Below, piece after piece: positions 1 to 12,165 of a stretch of DNA of 64,000 nucleotides. Source of the DNA: Trichostrongylus colubriformis (lineage: Eukaryota; Nematoda; Chromadorea; Rhabditida; Trichostrongylidae). Position 1 is the first letter of the stretch, and each line of letters opens with the position of its first letter. The stretch spans positions 37,186,001 to 37,250,000 of the forward strand of contig OZ022256.1 in assembly GCA_963978905.1 (NCBI GenBank), in the 5' to 3' direction. The notes beneath the pieces were generated by a model. It was not told where the DNA came from. It searched no databases and saw nothing but the letters and a program-made list of their open reading frames with translations. Made by a program: the position numbers and the translations under genes.

Positions 1-614
1 ACTGCTTTGGAATCATCAATCCTGGCTCTTGTCTCTTTCTTGAAGCAGCAATGGTGAAACGTGTATTTGTTTTCAAAATAACAATAATGATCAAAGAAAT
101 AGCCAATTAATCACTATAAAACAGTGCTAGCATTACACCAAACAGTCCACAGCTGATGAAAGTGAAGTAAACAGAGTAATGTTATCGCACATCGTGAGTA
201 GTATCATAGGAACCCGTCGTGTGACTTATAAAGCGAAAAGCAAGATAAGTTTTCGGCTATACCAAAGCACCGTATAAATTATCATAGTGCTTAACAATTC
301 TCTCTCTACAAAGTCGAGCCTCCTCAGGTCCTTCCGTTCGACTAATTGGCTGAAGACCGATCAATGCTTGAGAGGTGGCAGGATACCTTTCCACATACTT
401 GGAGACGTCTTGTTTCCAAGCTATGAGATTGTGGAGGATCTTAAAAGCACAATTTGAACGATATGAATGATAGTAAATCCTTTTGATGCAAGTGTTCATC
501 GCCGCAGATCACGACATTAACACATGTATCGCCACAAAAACACTGAGTGGTGTGATTGAAGAGGTAGGGCGCTTGTGATCGAATTTTTTTGGCTCCGGGC
601 TATGTGATACACAT
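1..614. other. No gene recognised
   Basis: Only short open frames without family resemblance or splice context. Confidence 0.5.
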
Positions 615-847
615 TGCAGGGTGAGGCTACTTACTCCGGAAAGTCCTTTGCGGCGCCACCAGTACGACTTGCGAATCAATTGCTCTTAAGAGCCCGGCAG
701 AGCGTGGTTGCGTCACGTTCTGCGCTTCTCCCCATGCCACACTGCCTCGCTTTGAAGGCTGATATGCCTCTCACTGGCACACGCACCCGCCGCGCCCTCG
801 TCGCGGGCGGCTACGCGATTTTCCGGAGTAAGTAGCCTCACCCTGCA
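615..847. mobile_element. 233-bp MITE with perfect 28-bp terminal inverted repeats
   Basis: TGCAGGGTGAGGCTACTTAC (615 onward, 28 bp in all) is matched exactly in reverse at 820-847. The body (CGGCGCCACCAGTACGACTT, GAGCCCGGCAGAG, CATGCCACACTGCCTCGCTT) resembles the MITE bodies at 3356-3615 and 37195-37472, although their ends differ. The 73-codon open frame across it is not considered a gene. Confidence 0.85.
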
Positions 848-2524
848 TTGGGGTGAGGCCACTACTTGTGAAGCAACAGTGCGCGGCACTGAATACCGCT
901 CAACTCTTATAGCATTCTAGTCGCGGCATGTTTGGCGCGTATGGAATATGTGAAATATCCTTTCACTTTTCCATTTTTCGGTCATTCGTCTTGCGATGCC
1001 AATTTCCGTTACTCTCACAAAGTGGAAATCGCTCAACTCAAGACGGTGCATATCTACGTTGACCTAACGCGGGCAATCATGACCATTCTTCAAGAAATGA
1101 CCATGCTCACATGCCATGTGACTTCATAGGAAGAACACAATATTCTCGACCCAATAATAGCAGGAAATGAGAAAGTTTTATCTAAGAAAGAACAGTAAAA
1201 AATGACTGTGCATCAATGTAAGTGAGAAAATTGCCGTCAACCTCTTATGACCCTTTTCTCTACTCTAGAGAGGAGATTCAACGAGATACTCGAACAGTCG
1301 CGAACGATGGACCCTGATTATGTATGTCTATTATCTCCGGTTTGTTTTGCTTTGGAAATATTTTTCACACATCTACAGCGGCATTTATTTTATCAATTCA
1401 TAGGTTGACAATGCCATCAAAACTTGACTTCTCACGGGGTTTCTTCCAAGTTAGGATCCCCTGTTTCTGCCCTTCAGGTTCTCTGGAAGCCATCACGCAG
1501 ATGGCTAGGGATTCGGGATTCGGTAACTCGTCCAAGCAAAAGTGAAGCAAAAAAGGAATCTACTCACCAATAGAGACGTTATAAGCCGACTTCCTCTACT
1601 TGGTTCAAGTTGCAAAGGTTTCTGGAGTACAGCAAATCGACGCTGCAGTATTTCGAAGGTAGTGTCGATTGTTCGTCGAGCACTGAACGAAGCGGATTTC
1701 CTTCTCTATTAGCCTCTTCACACTCCCGGCAGATAGGCCTTTTTCTTGAAATTTACATCCCAGTAGAAACAACCAAACAAACTCGAAATGGTACCATTTT
1801 CTTGCAACAACAAATAACTAAGAGGTCCAGTAGCTGCTATAATTCTGGAATAATCTTGGCAGCCTTTCAAAAGCGTTTTCGACGGGATTCCAGAAACAGT
1901 ACATTGCAGGATGCCCTTGATGAACTGTTTCGAACAAAACCCTTGGGAAATAGTTTACAGAAATCTAATTTTTCCTTCTCTCATACAGTAATGTTGCATT
2001 TGTCCACTGCGGGTATCCTGCAACGTATCACGCGATAAGCAGTGAGACAAATACAAGGAGAATTAGTATGCATGCAAGTTTCAGTGAAAGAACAAGTACA
2101 TGAGGTTAACTCTCCTTCTCGATCACCCCTCCAAAAGGCGTCACGATTATATTGGGTTGAACCATAATTTCTGTCACACTTTTTATTTTTCTTGGGAAAA
2201 ACTGCGGAAGCTTCTGGAATATTTGGTAGTGGGGGAGGGTATATAAAACGAGTGAAAAGGAGTACTGATTAACACATTCATATTCTCCATGGCTTCAACT
2301 AGCAGTGATTCTACGACAATTTCGCGAGAGGGGCGAAATTCACGAGCACCGCCCCGTTCCTCAGCATGCGAGGCCACTAACCGAATCAACCAGTCGATGG
2401 GCCCAGGTACTGGCTCTCATATGGCGGCAACCCGATGGCTCGATTGACTCAAATCGAAACGGAAAAAAGTTCAAAAAATTGCAGAGAGAAAATTTTTTTA
2501 ATATTCAAAAAAAGGGAACTGTTG
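848..2524. other. No gene recognised
   Basis: Contains a partial extra copy of the GGGTGAGGC end motif at 851-859 and short open frames only (longest 142 codons at 1610-2038, no family seen). Confidence 0.5.
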
Positions 2525-2926
2525 CCGACCAATACTGCACTGTCACTGTTGACAGTCACTGCCGATCTCTACTGCAGGCAGTTGGAACCGTAGCCGCAAA
2601 ACTTACCAGAAAAATGGACCGAGTCTTCTTCCTCCACGACAACGCTCGCCCACATGTGGCAAAGTTTGCGTGTCAAAGAATCCAAGACCTTGATTGGACG
2701 AAGCTCCCCCACCCACCGTAATCTTCGACCGTGACTACCACCTATTCCGATCTCTGACCCACTTCCTCGACAGACAGCAGTTCAAAGATGACGATGATCT
2801 CAAAATCGACCTCTAGACTTTCTTCGACCAGAAATCCCCAGACTTCTATAAGCAACGCATGTATTACCGCCCTATTCGCTGGCAATATATTGTTGATTAT
2901 AATGGCACATATTTTGTTGACTAAAG
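2525..2926 (+). pseudogene. Mariner transposase relic
   Basis: Encodes DRVFFLHDNARPHVAKFACQ and LDWTKLPHPP, then after a frame change FDRDYHLFRSLTHFLDRQQF, a TAG, and FFDQKSPDFYKQRM up to VDYNGTYFVD and a stop. This is the C-terminal half of a mariner transposase in the right order. The frame change removes the SPDLAP block between HPP and DYH, and the stop confirms decay. Confidence 0.86.
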
Positions 2927-3355
2927 TTAGACACAATTGAAGAAAAATGAATTCGAAATTTTTTGTCATTGTGTGACAGAAATTATGATTCAGCCTAATA
3001 CTTCCAACTCAAAGAGTTATGAGTTCCTTCGAAGGGCTCCTTCGCTACTATTTTTATATCAGTGTAGACGAAAGCTTATTTCTGAGGCAGCAGCATATTT
3101 TAGGTTTTCGCGGAGGCCGAAATTACTGTGAAGAAAAGTCAGCCACAAAACCAAAGAAACGGTATGTGACGTAAGTCATGGCGAGAGATGCGCTCTAACA
3201 TTCAGCAACTCCCTACACTGGCCGGCATGCCTCCACGGCCGAGCTTCAAACACAGTGTGCACATTTTGAAACACCGTCAAGGGAAAGTCCCAGTTTAATA
3301 ATATGGAGGTAGAGATGAGAAGTAATGGAACAGCAGACAAAGAATTTAATGAGAC

Positions 3356-3615
3356 GGGTGTGTGCACTTATGACAAAAAAGCGCTTCGCGGCGTCGCACT
3401 TGCGGCTCCATCAGCACGACTTGCCGAATCTACTGCCCTCGAGAGCCCGGCAGAGTATGGCTCCGTCACCTCTGCACTTCCACCCGTGAACCACTGCCTC
3501 CTGCACCCATGCTACCCTGCCTCCTCCACCCATGCCACACTGCCTCGCTTCAAGGCTGCCATGCCTTGCCACTGCTACTCGTACCCGCCGAGATTTGTCA
3601 TAAGTGCACACACCC
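3356..3615 (+). mobile_element. 260-bp MITE, same family as 37195-37472
   Basis: Ends GGGTGTGTGCACTTATGAC and GTCATAAGTGCACACACCC are exact complements. The body contains TTGCGGCTCCATCAGCACGA and CACACTGCCTCGCTTCAAGG, shared with the other two copies. No clear target duplication here. Confidence 0.85.
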
Positions 3616-3823
3616 CAGCCAAGGTCGCCGTTAGATTTGCGATTCTACGATTTTGCCACGTCGCACCTTCGCACTACGACCTTGAGATTGTGCAATGCCG
3701 CAACTTCGCGTGCGGAGCCGTGACACCGCAAAATCGCAAAGTCTGGCGGCGGCCAAGCAAGCTGGCCTTGAACGCTTGCCTTGGCGTGCCCCACATAGCT
3801 CTGTACCGTCGGAAGCCGCACGA

Positions 3824-3873
3824 CGAAATGCACCATACGAGAGCCTAACGAAATGCACCATACGAGAGCCTAA
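3824..3873. repeat. 25-bp exact tandem duplication
   Basis: CGAAATGCACCATACGAGAG plus CCTAA occurs twice in immediate succession. Confidence 0.9.
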
Positions 3874-4101
3874 TGAAAAGCCCACAGCACACATTACACC
3901 ACAGATCTTCTGTTCAATCGTCCGACCATACTTAACTGAAAACGTGTCGCCCAAAATCTGATTTCCCTCAGTACTACAAAAGGTGTCTTCGGTTGCGAGC
4001 CGCCAAGTTTACTCAACGTCTATTATGGCTCCGACCAATACTCAGTGAGTAATCTGCGAAAATGGGGAAGCATAATGGACGTCGAGTATAGGAGTACTTT
4101 T

Positions 4102-4220
4102 TAGTTTTTGACATTCCTCACGGGTACCCTCTAGTTTTTGACATTCCTCACGGGTACCCTCTAGTTTTTGACATTCCTCACGGGTACCCTCTATTTTTGA
4201 CACTCCTATCGGGTCTTTGC
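4102..4220. repeat. 30-bp tandem repeat, three perfect units and one diverged
   Basis: TAGTTTTTGACATTCCTCAC followed by GGGTACCCTC repeats exactly at 4102, 4132 and 4162; a fourth diverged unit starts at 4192. The unit contains the palindrome GGGTACCC. Confidence 0.92.
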
Positions 4221-5406
4221 TAGTGTCGCGCTACTCATAGTAATATGCAGTGGATCTTCCATTCTCATTTTTAACGTGTCAACATGTTGTCACTTTTGCT
4301 GCCCTTGCTAGAATATAATGTAAAGAATACGACCTGTTTCCTCATTGTATGAAGCGATATATGAATGAAAGTGTCAACTAGTCTACTCACCATCCATGTT
4401 TGGTATTAAATCTTCTCTTACTTCCCGTGTCAGCTGTCTGCCCCTGGAATGGTTCGATGTAACGCGAGTCTTGTCCGAAGCCGTCATCTGTGAGAATATG
4501 ATACTGGACTGGTCCGACAGTGCCGAGATCGGTCGTCTCCGGGAACACGTCTTCGCATTCTTCGAAGAAAGTCTGTAACAGCTCTCCAAACACTTCCTCT
4601 CCAAAACTCATAAGTATGAGTGTGCAACGGACTTTGATTGTTGACTTCTGGAACACACTCGTATCACCGTTCTGCCCAGGAGTGCCGACATCGAATATGA
4701 GAAAACGATGGTCTGCATCGCAGACAGCCATCAACACGACAGATTGAAAGTTCTTGTAGTTCAGGTACGTCTCAATCCCGCCATTTGGCTTCTGAAATAT
4801 TGGCCAGCAGAATGTAATGGAGGGTGTGTTGATGCTACGACCGCAGCATTTTCACCGTAAACGAAGGAAATAAACAAAAGTGATAATGGCACGGCGAACG
4901 GCGCACCGGCTCACTCGCGTTAAACCCGTGGGAAGCATGGTCTCCAGAAACTTATTCGCATCTGTATTCAGTGAACATGTAATAAAACGAAATAATTATC
5001 GAAAGAAAGAAAGAAGGGGAGCTGGTGAATAATGCAGTCGGCAAAGAATCGATTCACCTTGGAGGAATCCTCAGAGAGTAAGCTCTAGGTGCACGGAAGA
5101 CTAGTATATCTAGCGCCTCCCATGTTACCTGGTTATCTCAGCACAACACCAGGTGTGACCCTAATGTTTTCCCCTATTATGCTACTTTACCTATCGATAG
5201 GCCGATCATTAATGCTTGATGTGTACTATGGATACTCTCGGTGCAATATGGCAGTCCCCAGAGGTTATGGTCTAAATCACTCTGACCTGCGCATAGAGTC
5301 ACAATGATCAGAAAAGGAATAAAATCACCACACCTTCACATCGCACACTGAACGTGAATAAACTTAAACGAGACACTCACAGCAGCTCAAAGACAGTACA
5401 TACATA

Positions 5407-6905
5407 CAGGGGATGCTAGAAAAAGTAATTTTTCTCCTTCACTTTCAACCCTACAATATTTTCAGCAAATTCTGACGGGGTATTTCCATTCCCAAATTCC
5501 AGTACTATCACTAAACTCTGTGGGAGCCTTCTGCACGAACAGGATCGGGAGCTTAATCCGAGTGAACATGATGTGTCACCTCATCACGGTAAAATCCAAG
5601 ATTTCGTCACCCTCGTTCAGAACCTTGCTAAGGTCCGTTCACTATGGGTACCCAAGGAAATTCATATTGGGTGTTCTTAAAGGCACATTCCAGGATTACC
5701 CTGGGTGGGTTAAAGCGCTAAACTATGAAATCCGAGATGCTGAGGAATACACCGACAGAGAAAAATTCGAAAAGTCTCCGAAAAGGGCAAGAATAAGACC
5801 TCCTGTCATCTGAACTTGGACGAGATTACCGTGTGAAAACGAGCCTTTGAATCACTTCCCACTGGCTGGTATCAGAAGGAACTCTAGTATATCACCTGTT
5901 CCCTCATGTCAATGTCTGCTTTATCATTGGTATCTCTTCCTTATCTTACCTTATCACACAAATCATAGGCCTCATTAGCCACGTTGTTGCCATCATTGCC
6001 ACCGTCATTGTTAGCAATCACGTCTGAAATGGGCGCGACTGAGCTCCAGGGTGCGGCCGAACTGGCTTCAAGAGCTCCGCGCGCTGCGATGACTCATCAT
6101 TGCGCTTCGATATGTGCATAGCCTCTGTGGCGGATTTGTTGTATCCAGCCACAGGAAATTTATGTTATTTCCTTTGCAATAGTGGTTCAGTGGTTTTTAT
6201 ATATTTATTATTAAATAAACAAACGGGTGGCAAAATACGACAGGGTGGATGAGAAAGGCGGCTACTCGCCGCACGATCTCAAAGCTTTCTGCCTTTCCTC
6301 GCCGTGGCGAGGAAAGGCGGACCCAGCGGACATGTGGTGTCCACCTGGGTGGTACAATGGAACAAAGGGGGTCGCGTGAAGTGCGCGACAGCCTCCCTGC
6401 CCGTATGGGGAGCAATTAGGTCAGTGAAAGAGCAGCAACGTTTCCCTAATCCTGGAATGTGCCTTTAAACATCCCGTTTTCACCGGGTTCCCAGCGAGTT
6501 TCCAAAAACCAGAGCGTGCCATTACCACTGAAACCTATCCGGAGGCAGGTTTGAGGCATGAAAAATGATACTTCGGATCATAGCAGCGTTGTCCGAGCAA
6601 CAAAGGCTATGCGACTTCCATAAACCGAAAGGCTAATTCTTAGGAAGCTCCCCACATGAGACCTACCACGGAACCCGGCTCCACTGTTTTAAGCGGACCT
6701 TGATACCGAAGGTGCTCTGAAGCCCAACTGCGCCGACTGAAGGCTCCGTGTTTTGATAATGGTTAAAGTAGTGAGTCCCAGCTTGCTCCTGAAGGAACGT
6801 TTCGGGAATATTTTGCCCCAATACTTTTATTTCTTTTGTTTCCCTTTGCTTTGTATACATGGCGGATGTAAGCCGTGAACAAAATTACTTTTTTGGCACT
6901 CCCTG
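5407..6905. mobile_element. 1.5-kb element with long inverted arms inside the Harbinger relic
   Basis: CAGGGGATGCTAGAAAAAGT on the left pairs with ACTTTTTTGGCACTCCCTG on the right, each next to TA. Inner arms also pair: AAAGGCACATTCCAGGATTA near 5679 with TAATCCTGGAATGTGCCTTT near 6449. No transposase frame was recognised. Confidence 0.72.
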
Positions 6906-7928
6906 TATATGTACCTCAAACATAGCCATGGTAATTACAAAAGAAAGAGCTTGGATAAACTCCTTCAGTGCCTTCGTATTCCTTACCATAATTCCTTACC
7001 TTTATAGCGATATGCCTGCCGTCTAGGAACCCGACTCCTCGTGGATAATCGAACATCTCCTGTATTTTCTTCGACACTTCCGCCAAATACGACCTTGTTA
7101 ACGGTGGGAATGCCCTGTGGGTCTCCGCTGAAAATGGTCGCATCTATAAGTGAAGTCATGTTGCGAGTCTATCAACAAACCTTCGATGATCGCTTCCGTG
7201 ACTTCAGACACGATCGATGACACTGTGGCCTTTCCACAGCTGAACTCCTCTGATAAAGCAGTGAAATTGAACCCATTCCCAACAAATCTGAAGAGGGACC
7301 ATGAATGAGCGAACTTATTCTTCGGCAATTTTGGCACTGACCGATCGTGACAGCAGTTTCAAATGACTAATAGCACGGCTTATTCTGTAAGAGTTCTCAT
7401 TTGTTAGAGCAATGAGTTGACATTGTTAGAGACCGTGCCAGCTGTGGGCGAAAGCGATGTCTTGAAACCATGACTTTGTGCGAAAGGCGAAGCAGACGTC
7501 CAAAAAGATGCACTACTCAATCCTACATCGGGACGTTCTCATAATTAATTTTTGTGCGGGTGTTAAGCTCCTGGGAAAAAATGATAGAGAAAAACTATCA
7601 AAATTATTGGAATCACAGTACAAGGTGGCAGGCTTGTTGCGTCAAATCGCCTAAGAATCGTCATGACAGGCTGACATCAGCCAAACCATTGCGAATGGTT
7701 GAAAGTCATTCTCAGGCCTGACAGCAGAACTACGTTAGGAACTACACCTAGCAGTCCCTACCTCTATGGAAGGTATCACATGAAGTCGCCCTGCTAGGCG
7801 GTTTCAAGGCACTGATAATGAAAAAGCATGAAACTCCATGCCTGGTAGGAGTTCAGCGCCAATAATCTCCTAATGACTAATGCCGTGCCGAGATAAAGGT
7901 GCCATTTTGTTAACTATAGAAGGACCTA

Positions 7929-8330
7929 TTGGGTTGTCCCAAAAGCTGCTGCGGTTTTTAACCTCTAACTTCAAATGCGCATATCTCGTCTCATACAAAA
8001 CTTTATTAACCGTGATGAGAACTATAAAAAGCCACTTTCTTGCCAATAAGATGAAAATCACTAAATTTGGAAAGGTCGCTCGCTTCAACATGGTGTTGGG
8101 GTCTTAAAGCATTTCTCCCGAAGAAAAGTGTCCAGTCGCTTGACAAATGATAATCGGGGAGACTCGGTCAGATGAGTACCGTCGATCCCGCAGAGTTTCG
8201 TAGCCCAGCTCACTCAACTTTTTCAGTGTTGTTTGTGCAATATGGGGCCATGTGTTACCGTGAAGAGATATAGGTTTCTTCCTATTCGCCAATACTGAAT
8301 TTATGACTTGTAGTTTGCAAAGCACCTTGC
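7929..8330 (-). pseudogene. Mariner transposase relic in the Harbinger intron
   Basis: On the minus strand it gives ISLHGNTWPHIAQTTLKKLS (the HDNARPHVA block, diverged) and LGYETL, then after frame changes a YSSD and LSFVKRLDTFLREKCF segment matching DYHFFKHLDNFL. The low-coordinate end is a mariner-type terminus, TTGGGTTGTCCCAAAAGCTG, next to TA. The opposite end was not found. Confidence 0.75.
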
Positions 8331-11089
8331 GAGCTTCTCGCAGTACTTTCGAGATCTTATAGTTTCGCCGGGATAAAATGAGCTATGGTGGGTTAAAGCC
8401 GCCGGACCACCATACCGCCACTATGCTGACGAAGCTGACCCCTAAGAGCTTGACCTTCGTCCAACCATTGTGCAGCCCGTCCTCGATCGCCCTACGGAAT
8501 GCTTGTCATCACATGCCACAATGCGTTCAAGAAATGGTGGTCATTCGTGTGCCGGAGAAAAGGATCATTCCAGAAATGGTGGGAGCTGTAGTTTATATTT
8601 TGTTTTAGAGACTTTAGGAAACTCCAAGATTCATTTTAAGGTATGAGTGTTACTATGTTGAGTAGAGCTCAAGGTGCTTCAATATCGCATAAGCAACCCA
8701 GCCGAAGAACAATATAAATCACTATGTTTAGGTGGGACATTTGAAATCGCAAGAATTTTCCGAACGATTTAGTATCTCCTCAGGAGGAACTGTGACCTCC
8801 TTGTTATTGCGCGGTGCGCCTTTCAGTGGTTATTTGTACTAATTTCCAACAACTTCCAGACGAACTGAGGCTGTAGCCGTTTCCGCTGTGTATCATGGTA
8901 GCAAGGTATGTATTGGGGAATGTAGCGTACTACTCTTTACCTTGGATACTCTTTTTATGTAGTTTTAGAAACAATCTAAATAACATCTCACCTTAAGTAA
9001 ACACACATTCGTTGTCTGGCACCAATGGGAGCCGCATGAGTGGAGGCGTGATGGAGTCGACCGCCGAGGTGTTGGAATAAGCCCTCGAATTCTTCAGGCG
9101 TAAGCCTTGTGTACTCGAGGAAAGCCTCTGGCGTTTGCGAGGAGAGATACTCGTCGAAGTCGCGAAATCGCGTCTCCAGGAATGGTACATGCTCTGGTCG
9201 GACATAGGTACGACGCTTACGTCGCGACTCGTGCAGATACGCCAGCACATCCACCATGGAGTCGATACAGTCCAACATCGCAAGCACCTCTTTCGGATTG
9301 TTGACCACCGCCATACTGTAAACACAGTAATCGTGATCAAGCTCAAAGAGTAATGAGAATGTAGCATCACGGCAGATGCAAAACGAAGAAAAATGAAAAT
9401 CTGAGAGAACAACTGCAAGAAATTCAAGTCGCTACATTTGAAAACTATAAATAAAGCCGAAAGTTGGCCAAGACTTGTTATGTGGGTCTGCTAATGCTCG
9501 AGGGTGATGAAATCATGCAAAGGTCATATCGCGTTCACGATGTTCGAGTGGCTCACTAACAAAATAATAAAAAGAACATGAAGGCACGATTCTGTGACCG
9601 GCCACAAACTGGGAAGGGTTAGATCTATAGGTAAGATCGAGCATTATTGAGGAACTCTCATGGGGACGTATTCCGAGTTGAAAAGTCGGGGTATAGTCCG
9701 GTCGAAAAACAAAAGGCTTTTGTTTCTGAAGGTACTGGTCATATCCCCTCCAGCTGCCATACCAGTCGTCGATAGTAGGTTTGCGGAAAAGTTTCCTTTC
9801 TTAAACTCCTCCTAATGCAATGTTCACCCTGCCTGAAAGAAAAATTGTCCAACGGAGGCACTGAAAGCCATGACATCTTTCGATAACATCTTACATTTAG
9901 CGCAATCAGGATTCACAGAATTGAGTCGGATAGAAACATCAAAGAGATGATGGTGGATAATAAATCTAAAATTTCTCCACTATAGAAAATGATTTGCCAG
10001 CTTTTTTTTTCAAATCGATCATCGCAGATGTCCCTTACGCGGAAAGATCAAGGAAAAGGAAAAGGTTGGAAGCTGCATAATCGGATTTAAAACTGCGCGG
10101 TACTCCAAGAATCATTGCACTAATCAAGATCAAGAAACAGTAGTACATGAACTCCCTATTCTGAAACTCCTTCTCACGTCTAAACAAAATTGAAAAAAAC
10201 AATGAATCTAGGAGGCACATAGTGTCAACCTACTACTTTTTAGACGCGCCATGCGACCTACTCCAACACGGAGTCGCAGTAGCATTTTAATGAGACCCAT
10301 GCAGTGACCTGTACTGATGAATCTAGGTAAGTGGAATCTAGTCGGTTCGAGACATGCCTGTTATCAGCGACCTGACCAATTCGGGATAGAAAGCAGCACT
10401 TGGTAAAGGGAGCACTGAGTCGGGAAATCGTGATGTCCTTGTCACGATGCTGTATTATTCGTAGCACTCCCACTTGTCACCTAGTCGAGACGATGCAATA
10501 TGAGGTAGAATTCTTACGTAAATTAAACAAATAAGTTAGTCGTGAAGGTTCACCATACAAACGCTACTTCAAACCAAATCTCAACTCTACTCCCAACAGA
10601 AGCTCTAACTATGTAAATCGAATAGCTCTTTCAGTGTTCAGGCTGGTCTTGTCGAAATATGTACTGCGTTAAACATCAAAGGCAACAACATTGGCACAGC
10701 ACAGAATAGGTCTCACTGGTCTTTGTGGGAGGGTCTCCTACTGCATGAATCAAAAACGAGAAAAGCATTTGAAAATTAAAGGTGCCGCTTGGAGGAAACC
10801 GCGGTTAAGCGTTGCTCTGCATAAAAATTTCAAGACTTCCTCTCTTCTACGACTCATGTTAATTGTATACTAAAAAGTCTCCCTGGTAAAGCGTCGTCAG
10901 TCGTGTTGCTGCCTGGTACAATTAATCGATTATCGATTGACGACCTTTCTAAAGAACACTTCACCGGCGCAAGCATCTGAAGTACATTAAAACCTTTTCA
11001 ACCCTAAGTGCGACCGAAAGAATACTACTGAATACGAGAAGGAGAATTTCACAACCCATGCTTGACCTTGGCGGAAACGGCATCTTAAA

Positions 11090-11365
11090 GGCAGCGATAA
11101 GAGAAATTTGGACGAATTATGAATAATGTAGTGAATATGAAAGTGAGATGCTTAGTATACGACGTTGAAGAAAAACGGAAGGAAATGATCAGAGATCCGA
11201 GAAGTGAAAACGTAAACACGATGGGATTTCGGAAATACGACAGTCTATTCTCCAGAGGTCAGATAAGGTCGGGATAAATAGGCTTCTTGGATCCCTGGTT
11301 TCCATGTGAGTGACGTCTTCCAGGGATTTCCCTATGATCACATTACCCCTAATGCCTTTAATTAG
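11090..11365 (+). repeat. Diverged dispersed repeat, copy A
   Basis: Ordered shared blocks with 54480-54905: TAGTGAATATGAAAG, GGAAATACGACAG, CCATGTGAGTGACGTCTTCC and ACCCCTAATGCC. Confidence 0.55.
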
Positions 11366-12125
11366 TAAAGCGAATTTATACTAATTCAGGGGTGAGGGAG
11401 CTACTTGTTGATTGATAAACATTAACATGTCCTCACATGACTGATGTATCAACAACTTACAGTAGATGTGTACATGTGTGACACTGTAAATTCAATGATA
11501 CTGCTTTGCAATCGAGTAAAGATGTGCTACTAAACTTTTAACAAGGTGGTAGACCCCCCCCCCTCCCTCCCAATCAGTGTGGCACTACAAAGTGTTTATA
11601 GAGCGCAGAACGCTACTCGAGTTAATTTCAGCACCCATGACCCTAAATACATCTTACATTTTGGTTGGCAGTGACACTATATAGAGTATAGTTCAACAAA
11701 GATTCAGCTGTACGATTATGTTCAGCAAAAATTGCGAATGAACACTGTAACTTTGGAAATTGACTGGTGGTCTCATTCTGTCAATATTGATCTCCCATAA
11801 GGAAAAGAAAACAGAATACTATGTGCATCGACCAATGCATTAGGAAAGCGGTGCGGATTTTTGCTCAGACCGAGTGGAAGGAGTTCCCGGGGGGGGGGGG
11901 GGGAGAGGAGGTAAACAGTGATATCGTGCAAAAGCGGATTTGTGTTACCTAAGAAAATGGTTCCGCCACCCCAGAGTTATCATGCCGAATGCATTAGACC
12001 GCGTGGCGGGGGCCGTTGTCCCCCCACGCTGATGGCGCCCAAACAAAGAAAACGGCTGTTTTCGAACATTGAACTCGCCATCACTAACGACCACACGAAA
12101 ACTTATTTCAGACACCCCTCCTTTT

Positions 12126-12165
12126 TTGAGAACCCTATGAATATCTTGAGAACCCTATGAATATC
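12126..12165. repeat. 20-bp exact tandem duplication
   Basis: TTGAGAACCCTATGAATATC occurs twice back to back. Confidence 0.9.

Larger units (their letters stand above)
4391..9314 (-). pseudogene. PIF/Harbinger-type transposase, fragmented into separate exons
   Basis: Harbinger transposases are DDE nucleases resembling HARBI1. Blocks on the minus strand, 5' to 3': 9314-8992 (an N-terminal helical region ending RQRMCVYL); from 7279, RFVGNGFNFTALSEEFSCGK and ATVSSIVSEV, a helix-turn-helix-like block joined in phase; 7143-6916, FDYPRGVGFLDGRHIAIKV with the first catalytic Asp; 4791-4391, NYKNFQSVVLMAVCDADHRF, DVGTPGQNGDTSVF and ILTDDGFGQDSRYIEPF with the second Asp region. The C-terminal Glu region was not found. 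Blocks 3 and 4 both carry an F/Y-x-NY segment, so they may come from two copies. Large insertions separate the blocks. Probably inactive. Confidence 0.75.

Noticed and set aside
3303..3961. Overlapping open frames up to 181 codons
   Set aside because: They coincide with the GC-rich MITE body and a tandem duplication; no family resemblance.
11889..11902. Poly-G run; similar G or C runs near 13781, 37920, 50870 and 58650
   Set aside because: Simple homopolymers with no pairing partner or gene context that I could support as functional.
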